Assembly (NCBI GenBank): GCA_938003855.1
Contig: CALKXD010000044.1
Span: 1 to 64,000 of the forward strand
Direction of reading: 5' to 3'
Length of the DNA: 64,000 nt
Source of the DNA: an uncultured Granulosicoccaceae bacterium
GTDB lineage: Bacteria; Pseudomonadota; Gammaproteobacteria; Granulosicoccales; Granulosicoccaceae
In this document: in pieces, positions 27,527 to 36,809 of the stretch
Position numbering within the stretch: the first letter of the stretch is position 1
Layout of the letters: every line of letters starts with the position of its first letter
The notes under the pieces: generated by a model
What the model was told of the DNA's origin: nothing
The model's input: only the letters and a program-made list of their open reading frames with translations
The model's database searches: none
Translations under genes and position numbers: made by a program

Positions 27527-27922
27527 TTATTTTTTCTCTACGGTTTCCACGTCGCCGCCTGCTTCTTTCCACCCTTTGAAGCCTGTCTCTATATGGCAGA
27601 CGTTATCCAGACCCATCGCGACTAACGTTTGAGCGGCCAATGCCGAGCGCCAGCCAGAGGCACAATGCAGAACCATGCGATTGCCGGTGGCGAACACTGG
27701 CTTGTGGTAGGGGCTGTCCGGGTCGACCCAGAATTCCAGCATGCCGCGCGGGGCATGAATTGCGCCTGGAATTTTCCCGTCGCGATGTAGCTCGCGGATG
27801 TCTCGCAGGTCCACAACAGTGACATCCTCCTTGCCGTGAAGCGTCATAGCTTCTTCTGCGGAGATAGTGTCAATGACCTCATTCGCCTCGGCAATCAGTT
27901 GCTTAATGCCTTTTTTAACCAT
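27527..27922 (-). CDS. Single-domain rhodanese
   Basis: 131 residues, one rhodanese domain. The active-site loop HCASGWRSA holds the catalytic Cys near residue 87; VVDLRDIRELHRDGKIPGA is the usual entry motif. Likely a sulfurtransferase of the cytoplasm. The preceding gap (27279-27526) shows no gene. Separated from the CsiV gene by 74 bases and on the same strand, so it may be co-transcribed with mfd-csiV. Confidence 0.9.
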   Translation of the reverse strand: MVKKGIKQLIAEANEVIDTISAEEAMTLHGKEDVTVVDLRDIRELHRDGKIPGAIHAPRGMLEFWVDPDSPYHKPVFATGNRMVLHCASGWRSALAAQTLVAMGLDNVCHIETGFKGWKEAGGDVETVEKK

Positions 27923-27996
27923 TATCTAGTCTCGGGTGGCTGCGGGATAGTGATACACGTTTGTGTTAATCAGTTATGCCGTGTTTGGTGGACCAT

Positions 27997-28668
27997 TCAG
28001 TTTGGCGCGGTGTCGTCTACCGGAAATATTTTGGTGATAATGCCGACGCGTGTGTTGTCGATATAGTGTAACTGACGGCTTCGCATGCGGCGGTCTGATT
28101 TAAAACTGAACGACTTTGCAGCGCCCCGTGGCGTATAGGCAAGCAGGGTATCAAAGTGCAGAAATCGGCCAACCCAGACTTTTATCCCGCCATACAGCTT
28201 AGCACCGGTGCCTTGGTCATAGCGAATCTCTGACAGTGGCGGAATAGTGGTATAGCCGCGCAAATATTCGACTTCTTCGTCCTCTGTCACGGGCTCAACA
28301 AACATCGGCAGTTGTGGGCCGATAGCAATTTGCATATAGGGTGCTGTGTCCTGGCTATAGTCCGGCTGCCGCCATCCGCCATGGTAGAGTAATCGGTGAT
28401 TGGCAGAATTACTAATGGTGTTGGCGTGCTCTAGAAGTCGTAGCTCTGGTAGCGGCTGGATTGGGTTGGCGGGATCTAGAACCTGAGGTATCGGCTCGGC
28501 ATCGGGGGTTACCGGCAATAACAAGGTATCGCTGATACCCACTGCGGTATTGCGGGTATGTTCAAATATAATGACTTCAACGTCGTAATTGATTGCATGC
28601 AGCGGCGTGGACCCGAAGATCAGCGCCAATGCGAGCAGGGTAGACTGAATAACTCGAGTTGGTTTCAT
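27997..28668 (-). CDS. CsiV family peptidoglycan-binding protein
   Basis: 223 residues from ATG 28668, which starts a signal peptide (MKPTRVIQSTLLALALIFG). NYDVEVIIFEHTR and the C-terminal half (RRMRSRQLHYIDN, VGIITKIFPV) fit the CsiV family, first described in Vibrio cell-shape maintenance as a regulator of peptidoglycan synthesis. Four bases after mfd, the usual neighbour. Confidence 0.85.
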   Translation of the reverse strand: MKPTRVIQSTLLALALIFGSTPLHAINYDVEVIIFEHTRNTAVGISDTLLLPVTPDAEPIPQVLDPANPIQPLPELRLLEHANTISNSANHRLLYHGGWRQPDYSQDTAPYMQIAIGPQLPMFVEPVTEDEEVEYLRGYTTIPPLSEIRYDQGTGAKLYGGIKVWVGRFLHFDTLLAYTPRGAAKSFSFKSDRRMRSRQLHYIDNTRVGIITKIFPVDDTAPN

Positions 28669-28672
28669 AGGA

Positions 28673-31600
28673 CTACGCAGCCTCAGAGAGTGTGAATTTA
28701 TTGAGCAGTTGACCGATGTATTCAATGCGTTCCTCCGGATCTTCCAGAGCCTGCTTGAATCTCACGGTGTTTTTACCATCAAAAGCGTATTCATTGGGGA
28801 ATTTCTGGATCAGCTCTATTAATACGCCGGGGTCGATGTTGGGCTTGTCGTCGAACACCAGGCGCCCGCCGCCGCTACCGGCTTCCAGTCGCGTTGCGCC
28901 GAGTTGCTGGCATCGCAATTTGAAACCGGTGGTATAAAACAGGTTCTGCGCGGGGTCAGGCAGCAGGCCAAAGCGATTGATTAGCTCGACTTTGAGCTCA
29001 TCGAGAGCGGCGCTGTCCGAGGCGTTTGATATTCGTTTATAGAGAATCAGGCGCGTGTGGACGTCGTCGACGTAATCTGATGGCAGAATGGCCGGCATGC
29101 CCAGCTCGACCTCGGTCGATTGCGCCAGTGGTGACTCAGCATCCGGAATGCGCCCGGACTTAAGTGCTGCCACCGCGCGCTCCAGCAGTTGCGTGTAGAG
29201 ACTGAACCCGACTTCCTGTATCTGGCCGCTTTGCTCGTCGCCGAGTAATTCTCCTGCGCCGCGAATTTCCAGATCGTGGGTGGCGAGCGTGAAGCCGACA
29301 CCGAGATCTTCCAGAGATTCCAGTGCAGTGAGGCGTTTCTCGGCATCTTTGGTCATAGACTTGCGCGGTGGTGCAATCAGGTAGGCATAGGCGCGATGGT
29401 GCGATCGTCCGACGCGACCACGCAACTGATGCAACTGTGCCAGACCGAGTTTGTCGGCCCGGTTGATGATGATCGTGTTCGCGGTTGGAACGTCGATTCC
29501 GCTCTCGACAATCGTCGTGCAGAGCAGCACGTTAAACCGCTGGTGGTAAAAGTCGAGCATGACGGTTTCGAGTTCGCGTTCAGGCATTTGCCCGTGCGCC
29601 ACTTCCACGGTGGCTTGAGGAATTATTTCTCGTAGCTGATTGGCAATACGCTCGATGGATTTCACTTCGTTGTGGAGAAAATAAATCTGCCCGCCGCGTG
29701 ATAATTCGCGCTGGCATGCCTCTTTGACCTGGGTGTCTGACCACTCGCCGACAAAGGTTTTTATAGCGTGGCGATTGGGCGGTGGTGTGGCAATAATAGA
29801 CAGATCACGCAAGCCGGCCAGGCCCATGTTGAGGGTGCGAGGTATCGGTGTGGCGGTCAGCGTGAGGATGTCTACCTCGGATCGAAGTGCTTTCATGTGC
29901 TCTTTGTGGCGCACACCAAAACGGTGCTCTTCGTCGATGATCACTAGTCCGAGGTTTTTAAATTTCACCCCTTTCTGGATCAGTTTGTGGGTGCCGATAA
30001 CAATATCGACGCCACCGGATTGCATCGATTTGATGACGGCGTTCTGCTCTTTGGTCGAGCGAAAACGGGACAGGCATTCAATCTGAACCGGCCAGTCGGC
30101 AAAACGGTCGAGGAAATTCTTATGGTGCTGATGCGCCAGCAGCGTTGTTGGCACCAGGATCGCGACCTGCTTGCCGCCATCAATAGCGACGAACGCCGCA
30201 CGCATCGCCACTTCGGTTTTTCCGAAACCGACGTCGCCGCATACTACCCGGTCCATCGGCTGTTGTGATCGCATGTCTGCGACAACCTCTTCAATGGCGC
30301 GGCGCTGGTCCGGGGTTTCTTCGAAGGGAAAGGTTTCGCAAAACACCGGATAGTTGTTGGTGTCTTCACGGTAGGCATAGCCGACCTTGGCCGCTCGTCT
30401 GGCATGTATTTCAAGTAACTCTGCGGCGACATCGTGGGCTTTCTGTGCGGCACGGCGCTTCACTTTCTGCCATTGCTCACCACCAAGTCTGTGCAGCGGT
30501 GCCGAATCTTCGGCGGCACCGGTGTAGCGACTGATCAGGTGCAGTGACGACACTGGCACGTAGAGTTTGTCGTCGTTGGCGTAGGTGAGCGTCAGGTATT
30601 CATTGTTACTGCCGCCGATATCGAGTGTTTGCAGGCCAACATAGCGACCTACGCCGTGGTCGATATGAACCACCGGTGCGCCGATGGTCAGGTCAGCGAG
30701 GTTGGCGATAACTGCATCGCTGTCGCGAGTCTGACGTCGACCACGACGCGACTTTTGCAAACGATTGCCGGTCAGTTGTGACTCGCAGATGATCGCCAGA
30801 CTGGCGTCGGCGAGCACCAGACCTTCGTCCAGCGGTGCGGCACTGATGCAGTACTGGCGATCCGCCGTGAGAAATTCGGTGAAGGTGTCGACACTGGCTA
30901 CGGATATCTGGTTGCTGATCAATAGTTCCATGAACGCTTCGCGTCTGCCTGCAGATTCGGCCACAAACAGGACACGTCCGCTGAAGTCTTCAAGGAACGC
31001 TTTCAACAAACCGAGTGGTTGTTCAAGCCTGACGGTTATCGGGTACTTGCCCGGTGCCTTAGTGCCGAAGTTGTGCGTCTTGCGGCCTTCGGGAAGCTCG
31101 GCGTGGTCGATATTGAATCGATCCCGCTGTTTTATTAATGTGTTGACTTCGTCGGTGCTGAGAAACAACTGCTCCGGTGGCAGAACCGGCCGTTCTATAT
31201 CGTGACGGCGCTGTTCGTATCGCTCAGCGGCGCTGGCCGTGAACTCCTCCATTGCCGTGTTGCAGTCACCGCATAGCACGACGTCGACTTTGTTTGACAG
31301 GTAGTCGAAGATCGAAACCATGTTATCCATAAACAATGGCATGTAGTACTCGATGCCCGACGGGACCACACCGTTACTGACATCCCGATAGATTGGACTG
31401 TCGCGACTGGCGTCGAAGCTTAATCGATAATTCTGCCGAAAGCGTTTTATGGCCTCGGCGTCCATCGGGAACTCACGTGCGGGCAGTAGTTCAATGCTGT
31501 TGATCTGATGTTCTTTGCGAGCGATCTGATCGGCTGGATCAAAGCTGTAAATCGATTCAATCTCGTTGTCGAAATAGTCCAGTCTGAACGGACGCTCGCT

Positions 31601-32125
31601 GGCCATCGGGAAGAGATCAAGCAACGACCCGCGAACGGAAAACTCGCCATGCTCGTTAACTTCACTGACATTACGGTAGCCGGCATTGACAAGTTTTTCG
31701 CGAAAGCCCTCGAGTGGTAACACATCGCCGGAGTTGACGATCAGTGCGTGCTGATCAATGTAGCTGGGCGGACACAACCGCTGCATCAGCGTAGACACCG
31801 GAAGTATCAACAACCCTCGTTTCAGGTTCGGTAGGTGATACAGCGTTTTCAGTCGCTGTGAGACGATATCCTGATGTGGCGAGAAGAGGTCGTAGGGCAG
31901 GGTTTCCCAATCCGGGAAGCTGAAGATCGGCAGGGAATCATCAACAAAAAACTGCAGTGCGTTTTCGAGGTGATATGCCTCGGACATAGACGGCGTAATG
32001 ATCAGCGTCAGTTTGTCGTTTGACCTGGCCAATTCGGCAAGGCTTAGCGCATTGGCGCAGCCGTAGAGTTGCCCCCATTGATTCTTTGTGCGGGCAGGGA
32101 GCTTTAGGACAGTTTGGTGTTGCAT
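28673..32125 (-). CDS. mfd: Transcription-repair coupling factor Mfd
   Basis: About 1150 residues. Start taken at ATG 32125 (MQHQTVLKLP) rather than the longer frame to 32155. UvrB-like N-terminal domains, an RNA polymerase interaction region, a RecG-like helicase core (CGDVGFGKTEVAMR, DEEHRFGV, TATPIPRTLNM, GRVGRSHHRAYAY) and the C-terminal TRCF domain are all present. It releases stalled RNA polymerase and recruits UvrA in the cytoplasm. Confidence 0.97.
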   Translation of the reverse strand: MQHQTVLKLPARTKNQWGQLYGCANALSLAELARSNDKLTLIITPSMSEAYHLENALQFFVDDSLPIFSFPDWETLPYDLFSPHQDIVSQRLKTLYHLPNLKRGLLILPVSTLMQRLCPPSYIDQHALIVNSGDVLPLEGFREKLVNAGYRNVSEVNEHGEFSVRGSLLDLFPMASERPFRLDYFDNEIESIYSFDPADQIARKEHQINSIELLPAREFPMDAEAIKRFRQNYRLSFDASRDSPIYRDVSNGVVPSGIEYYMPLFMDNMVSIFDYLSNKVDVVLCGDCNTAMEEFTASAAERYEQRRHDIERPVLPPEQLFLSTDEVNTLIKQRDRFNIDHAELPEGRKTHNFGTKAPGKYPITVRLEQPLGLLKAFLEDFSGRVLFVAESAGRREAFMELLISNQISVASVDTFTEFLTADRQYCISAAPLDEGLVLADASLAIICESQLTGNRLQKSRRGRRQTRDSDAVIANLADLTIGAPVVHIDHGVGRYVGLQTLDIGGSNNEYLTLTYANDDKLYVPVSSLHLISRYTGAAEDSAPLHRLGGEQWQKVKRRAAQKAHDVAAELLEIHARRAAKVGYAYREDTNNYPVFCETFPFEETPDQRRAIEEVVADMRSQQPMDRVVCGDVGFGKTEVAMRAAFVAIDGGKQVAILVPTTLLAHQHHKNFLDRFADWPVQIECLSRFRSTKEQNAVIKSMQSGGVDIVIGTHKLIQKGVKFKNLGLVIIDEEHRFGVRHKEHMKALRSEVDILTLTATPIPRTLNMGLAGLRDLSIIATPPPNRHAIKTFVGEWSDTQVKEACQRELSRGGQIYFLHNEVKSIERIANQLREIIPQATVEVAHGQMPERELETVMLDFYHQRFNVLLCTTIVESGIDVPTANTIIINRADKLGLAQLHQLRGRVGRSHHRAYAYLIAPPRKSMTKDAEKRLTALESLEDLGVGFTLATHDLEIRGAGELLGDEQSGQIQEVGFSLYTQLLERAVAALKSGRIPDAESPLAQSTEVELGMPAILPSDYVDDVHTRLILYKRISNASDSAALDELKVELINRFGLLPDPAQNLFYTTGFKLRCQQLGATRLEAGSGGGRLVFDDKPNIDPGVLIELIQKFPNEYAFDGKNTVRFKQALEDPEERIEYIGQLLNKFTLSEAA

Positions 32126-32364
32126 GACGCCCTGAGGTTCTTGGCAAACCTCCAATTATATCATAGGACGCGGCTATCACAGGGCGATGGTAAGACTGTC
32201 TATCTTTGCCCGTGGTAAAGCTGAGTTTGCGGGCTTTTGATAACGATCAGGCATCTGATGTCGCTGTGGTAACGCACGGGAAAAATGCCTCTGCCACGAC
32301 AACGTTCCAATTGGCTGATGCAGCGCTGATTTGGGTAATTGTCAGTAAATTGGCGATGCACGGT

Positions 32365-32389
32365 GACATCAATGTTACAAGTTGATGTC
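32365..32389. promoter_or_regulatory. 8-bp inverted repeat between mfd and the galactose oxidase gene
   Basis: GACATCAA and TTGATGTC pair perfectly around a 9-base loop, in the 354-base divergent region, about 90 bases upstream of the oxidase start. Candidate operator. The rest of the region holds no gene. Confidence 0.45.
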
Positions 32390-32479
32390 GCATGACAAAC
32401 CCGAAAAATTTGATCAATCCCACGGATATTCACTTCAAATCCCTTAAAACTAGCGGATGGAGTCTGGATTGGAGTGGAA

Positions 32480-34678
32480 ATGAAAGAACAGGGTGTTTCG
32501 GTATCAGTGTGCTGGCCGCTGCTGGTGGCAGCGCTGGCAGGAATCAGCACAATGCCGGTGATGGCAGCGACTACCGGAAGTGGTGCGTGGGGGCCGGTCA
32601 TAAGTATGCCGGCAGTGCCGGTCGGGGCTGCTAATCTGGCCAATGGCAAGATTCTGACCTGGTCGTCTTATAACCCATACATGTTTGAGTATGCGGTTGA
32701 TCATGGTCAAACCTACACTTCTACGTTTGATCCGCTCACCAATTCCTCCAGCCTGCGCCTGGTCGATGAAACCCAACACGATATGTTCTGCACTGGATCA
32801 GCATTGCTGCCCGATGGCCGTGTAATGGTCAGCGGCGGCAGCAGTGCCGCGCCAACCAGTCTTTATGAGTCCGGTGGCAACTCCTGGGCGCGCGACGATG
32901 ATGTCAACATTACTCGTGCCTATCATTCAAACACGGTACTGGCGGACGGGTCGGTACTGACCCTCGGTGGTTCCTGGCTTGAGCTATACACCGGTAATGC
33001 CGGTAACCGCACAGCCGAGTTATGGACTGAGGCAGATGGTTGGAAGGTTCTAAACGGGATACCCGCCGATTCCATGGAGACCAATGATCGCCTTGGGCCC
33101 TACCGGTCGGACAATCACATGTGGTTGTTTACTGTCGCCGGTGGAAAAGTGCTGCATGCGGGACCGAGCAAGCGCATGCACTTGCTTGATGCCAGTGGAA
33201 ACGGATCATTCTCCGTGGTGGGCAACCGGGCCGATGACGGTGATGCGATGAACGGCAGTGCGGTGATGTACGACATCGGCAAGGTCCTGACAACAGGCGG
33301 CGCGCCGCACTACGAAAACTCCGATGCTACCGACAGTGCCTTTATTGTCGAGACCAACGGCAGCACGGTCACCAGTCGACGCATTCAGGACATGGACTAT
33401 GAGCGGGCCTATCACAACACTGTCGTGTTGCCCAACGGCGAGGTTGTGGTAATTGGCGGGCAAGCGTACCCGGTTCCTTTTAGCGATGCGCAGTCTGCCA
33501 TGGTGACAGAGTTGTGGAGTCCGGAGACAGAACAGTTCAGATCGATTGCCCCCTTACAGGAACCCAGGAACTACCACAGTGTGGCGTTGCTGCTACCGGA
33601 TGGTCGAGTGCTTGCCGGTGGCGGTGGTCTGTGCGGTGATTGCTCAACCAATCACGCCAATGTCGAGATTCTCACGCCACCCTATCTGCTTAATTCAAAC
33701 GGCAGTGGTAAAAACCGACCGGTAATATTGTCGGCACCGGCGTCGGCCGCCCACGGTGATCAGATCAGCGTTCGGACTGACAGTCCGATTGATTCTCTGG
33801 TGATGATGCGTTCTTCGGCGGTAACGCACACGGTCAACAATGATCAGCGACGGGTGCCATTGAGCTTCACGGTTGGCGCGAACAATACTTACACCGCCCA
33901 GTTGCCATCGGACCCCGGTGTTTTGCTGACCGGAAACTACATGCTGTTCGCGTTGTATCAGAACGAAACGCCTAGTGTCTCGACCCTGATAAATGTAACG
34001 TTGACGCCATCCCCGAAATGCAACGCCAGAACCGTCACCGTTGATCTCTCCAAGGGGCAGGTACCCACCAATGGCAATGATGTAATACTCGGCACATCGG
34101 CCAGTGAAACAATCGATGGGCTCGACGGACACGATTTCATTTGTGGTGGTGGTGGTGATGACATCATCCATGGCGGCAATGGCTGGGACTGGATAAGTGG
34201 CGGCGATGGCAACGACATAATTTATGCCGGAGCCAACAGTGATCGTGTTTTCGGTGGTGGTGGTGATGACGAAATTTACGGCAGTTGGGGCAATGATCGC
34301 CTTTACGGTCAGGGTGGCAACGACAAAATCTACGGCGAGCAGGGCAACGATAAACTCTACGGCGGGTCGCAAAATGACTCCCTAGACGGCGGACCAGGCA
34401 GTGATCGAATGTGGGGTGAGGCGGGAGATGATCTGGTCCTTGGAGGTGATGGCGACGATACCTGGGTCGATGGTGGTGACGGTGATGATCGCGTATCGGG
34501 TCAGAACGGAAACGATATCGTGCGCGGTGGAGATGGCGCTGACAAAGTCTATGGTGGACCTGGTAACGATGATGTCCGGGCGCAGAGTGGTGATGATCTG
34601 ATCACAGACGGCGGCAACGGAATCGATAGCTGCCAGATAGCGCCAGGGGTTGATGTCGCACCAGTCAGATGTGAGTGA
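32480..34678 (+). CDS. Galactose oxidase-like copper radical oxidase with RTX tail
   Basis: 732 residues from ATG 32480, chosen because a GGAG site ends 5 bases before it (a GTG lies 6 bases earlier). A signal-like N-terminus ends near residue 31. Kelch beta-propeller follows with every copper-radical residue of galactose oxidase: C104 in HDMFCTG and Y148 in TRAYHS (44 apart, as in the fungal enzyme), W166 in GGSW, Y365/H366 in PRNYHSV with GGGGLCGDC just after, and H450 in THTVNNDQRR. A DUF1929-type domain follows, then about 15 GGxGxDxxx calcium-binding RTX repeats (533-715). Predicted reaction: alcohol (sugar C6-OH or similar) plus O2 to aldehyde plus H2O2, outside the cell. No type I secretion genes are in the window. 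Substrate unknown. Confidence 0.9.
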   Translation: MKEQGVSVSVCWPLLVAALAGISTMPVMAATTGSGAWGPVISMPAVPVGAANLANGKILTWSSYNPYMFEYAVDHGQTYTSTFDPLTNSSSLRLVDETQHDMFCTGSALLPDGRVMVSGGSSAAPTSLYESGGNSWARDDDVNITRAYHSNTVLADGSVLTLGGSWLELYTGNAGNRTAELWTEADGWKVLNGIPADSMETNDRLGPYRSDNHMWLFTVAGGKVLHAGPSKRMHLLDASGNGSFSVVGNRADDGDAMNGSAVMYDIGKVLTTGGAPHYENSDATDSAFIVETNGSTVTSRRIQDMDYERAYHNTVVLPNGEVVVIGGQAYPVPFSDAQSAMVTELWSPETEQFRSIAPLQEPRNYHSVALLLPDGRVLAGGGGLCGDCSTNHANVEILTPPYLLNSNGSGKNRPVILSAPASAAHGDQISVRTDSPIDSLVMMRSSAVTHTVNNDQRRVPLSFTVGANNTYTAQLPSDPGVLLTGNYMLFALYQNETPSVSTLINVTLTPSPKCNARTVTVDLSKGQVPTNGNDVILGTSASETIDGLDGHDFICGGGGDDIIHGGNGWDWISGGDGNDIIYAGANSDRVFGGGGDDEIYGSWGNDRLYGQGGNDKIYGEQGNDKLYGGSQNDSLDGGPGSDRMWGEAGDDLVLGGDGDDTWVDGGDGDDRVSGQNGNDIVRGGDGADKVYGGPGNDDVRAQSGDDLITDGGNGIDSCQIAPGVDVAPVRCE
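34078..34620 (+). repeat. RTX nonapeptide repeats (coding)
   Basis: GG-x-G-x-D-type nonapeptides, 27 bp per unit, fill this span and would bind calcium as a beta-roll. Plus-strand Gly/Asp coding also creates a long false open frame on the other strand. Confidence 0.9.
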
Positions 34679-34786
34679 GCCGGTTTGTAAAGTGATACGC
34701 CACTGCTTAAATGCGGGACCGTGGTAATCCGTACACGCGACAAGCCCGTAACTGGGGTCAGGTAATAGCGCGTGCGGAGCCAAACG

Positions 34787-35887
34787 ATGACCACAGACAC
34801 AGCGAATTCAACACCGCGGGAGCGGGCCAAAGCGGCATTGCAATCGTTGTTTATCGGCGATGCTCTGGCGATGCCGGTTCACTGGTTTTACCGACCGATG
34901 GACATTTTGCGGCAGTTTCCGCCGCAGGGTATCGATAAAATGTATCCGGCACCCCGATCACACCCAACCTCTATTATGTCGCTGCACTCGACCGCCCGTG
35001 GTGGCCGCGGTGATCAGCACGCTGATGATATCGTCGGCACGGTAATCCTGAAGGGTAAGAGCAGGTTCTGGAACGTCGACCGAATGCATTATCATCAGGG
35101 GCTCGAGGCGGGTGACAATACGCTTAATGCCTGGTGCGCACGACTGATGATGAACTTCATGACGCAGCACTCAGAGTATGATCGGGATAGCTGGCTGGAC
35201 CGCTATGTCGCTTTCATGACGGCTGATCCTGCCGAGCATCCGGACACCTATGCGGAGTCTTATCATCGTGGATTTTTCGCTAACATGGTGGCGGGAAAAC
35301 CCGCTGCGGAGTGTGGCGCAGTGACCCATGACACACCTTCGATGGGAGGACTGGTGACCGTAGCGCCGTTGGCGCTGGCGTTGCTGCCGCGCCTGCCACT
35401 CAAGCAGGTGCAGGGCATATGTCGCGAGCATGTCCGGGCTACCCATCCCGACCAGACATTGATGAGAGTGGTTGATAGTTATGTCTCATTAATGGCGGCG
35501 CTGATTAACCGTGACGGCACCGATGCGGATGTGCAAGAGCACTTTGTCAAAGCGGCCAGCGTGGTCAGTGGTGGCAATATAGAGCGATTTTTATCGGGTA
35601 AAAGATCGGACGCAGAAGTGGTCGGCGGGCACTATTCGCTGGCCTGTTACATCACTGATTCATGGCCGAGTGTGTGCTACCTGGCGGCTCGATACTGCGG
35701 CGATAGCGCACGGGGGTTGTTGGTCAATGCCAACCTTGGTGGTGAAAACGCGCATCGCGGATCAGTGCTGGGCACGCTCGTCAGTCTGGCGTCGGGCTCT
35801 GCGCCGGCCGGCTTGTTTGGGCAGTTGAAGCACGCCGGCCAGCTGGATGCTGAAATTGATCGTTGGTGCCACAAATTCTACCCATAG
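34787..35887 (+). CDS. ADP-ribosylglycohydrolase (DraG/ARH) family
   Basis: 366 residues from ATG 34787 (GGAG site at 34776-34779). All-helical DraG-type fold: LFIGDALAMPVHW near 18, RGDQHADDIVG, EAGDNTLNAW near 107 and NANLGGENAHRGSVLG near 313. The last motif has Glu-Asn-Ala-His where classical members have the DxD metal pair, so this belongs to the divergent branch; hydrolysis of ADP-ribose links is not assured. It follows the oxidase gene by about 100 bases. Confidence 0.82.
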   Translation: MTTDTANSTPRERAKAALQSLFIGDALAMPVHWFYRPMDILRQFPPQGIDKMYPAPRSHPTSIMSLHSTARGGRGDQHADDIVGTVILKGKSRFWNVDRMHYHQGLEAGDNTLNAWCARLMMNFMTQHSEYDRDSWLDRYVAFMTADPAEHPDTYAESYHRGFFANMVAGKPAAECGAVTHDTPSMGGLVTVAPLALALLPRLPLKQVQGICREHVRATHPDQTLMRVVDSYVSLMAALINRDGTDADVQEHFVKAASVVSGGNIERFLSGKRSDAEVVGGHYSLACYITDSWPSVCYLAARYCGDSARGLLVNANLGGENAHRGSVLGTLVSLASGSAPAGLFGQLKHAGQLDAEIDRWCHKFYP

Positions 35888-35988
35888 GCCGGGGCTGGTG
35901 TGCCGGCTGTCTTGCTGGTTTGAGTGGTTACATTAAGGTAATCTTTGCTGCTTAGGTTGCTCGTACATTTACGTGGCAAGGAGACAAG

Positions 35989-36477
35989 ATGAATCTTCAA
36001 CTTGGCAAAGAGCTGGCTGAGAACCACCTGGACGGAGACTCGAACCTGCCACTTCGGGTGGCGTTTGCGCTGCGCTGCGTGGAGCGTGTGGCAGGTTTGT
36101 TTGAAGCTGCTGACGCAACCCGTTTGCTGCGACAAGGCTTGCAACTCACCGAAAATGTGCCGCGGTCGGTGACCGCTGACGCCGATAAAGAGCTGGTCGG
36201 GTTACAGCAATTGGCTGCGCAGTCGGTGGTGTTGGCGTCGGGCCATCCGGGGTCGCTATCAATAGATGGCGCCGGTCATGCCGCGGTATCTGCTACTTAT
36301 GCGCTGTCAAAAGCGTTGAACGGCCGCGCTCTTGATGCGGCAAATTACGCCGCCTACGCCAGTGTCTATTCCTACGCCAGTTATGCGGTAACCAATCCGG
36401 ACGCATTTGCCAGCGAGTATCGCTGGCAAGTCGAATGTCTGTCGCAAATGCTCACGCCAGCTGTCCCGTCACATTAA
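35989..36477 (+). CDS. Unknown 162-residue helical protein
   Basis: ATG at 35989 with an AGGAG site just before it. Not recognised. It has no signal peptide or membrane helix, is Ala/Leu-rich, and contains DAANYAAYASVYSYASYA near 117-134 and a Trp near 147. Codon usage looks like its neighbours. Position between the ADP-ribosylglycohydrolase and the carboxylase suggests no function. Confidence 0.7.
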   Translation: MNLQLGKELAENHLDGDSNLPLRVAFALRCVERVAGLFEAADATRLLRQGLQLTENVPRSVTADADKELVGLQQLAAQSVVLASGHPGSLSIDGAGHAAVSATYALSKALNGRALDAANYAAYASVYSYASYAVTNPDAFASEYRWQVECLSQMLTPAVPSH

Positions 36478-36809
36478 GCATTGGGTCTTTCTGCGCTCGC
36501 CGGCTTTCGCCCGGGCTGTATTGCAGCGCCGGTAACCGGGCCTTCCGGGCCTTCCGGGCCTCTGGTACCTTGACCAGTGAATGCTCTGTGTGCCGGTCTG
36601 TCAGTGGAAATTGGCCCGCGTGTCAGCGCGTGAACCTGTGTTTGCAGGTCGGTGATCAGTGTCGCCTGCCAGCACCCAATTGAGGTACTATATTGCGTTG
36701 CGAGCGGAAGGGAAGGGTCCGGTGTTTACTCGCTCGATTTGATGCCTGCCAATCACTAGTCAACAGGGGATCGGTCACTCAGCGGGCCAGCAATAACCTT
36801 AGGTGAATA
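36478..36809. other. Intergenic region before the carboxylase gene
   Basis: No gene supported. It contains a three-fold GGCCTTCC-type short direct repeat near 36539-36562. The carboxylase start has a good AGGTGA site. No clear promoter seen. Confidence 0.5.

Noticed and set aside
33695-34372. 225-codon minus-strand frame in the RTX gene
   Set aside because: It only mirrors the Gly/Asp RTX repeats and has no domain.
32480-34678. RTX toxin
   Set aside because: The N-terminal part is a copper oxidase; there is no pore-forming or acylation region and no toxin activator gene.
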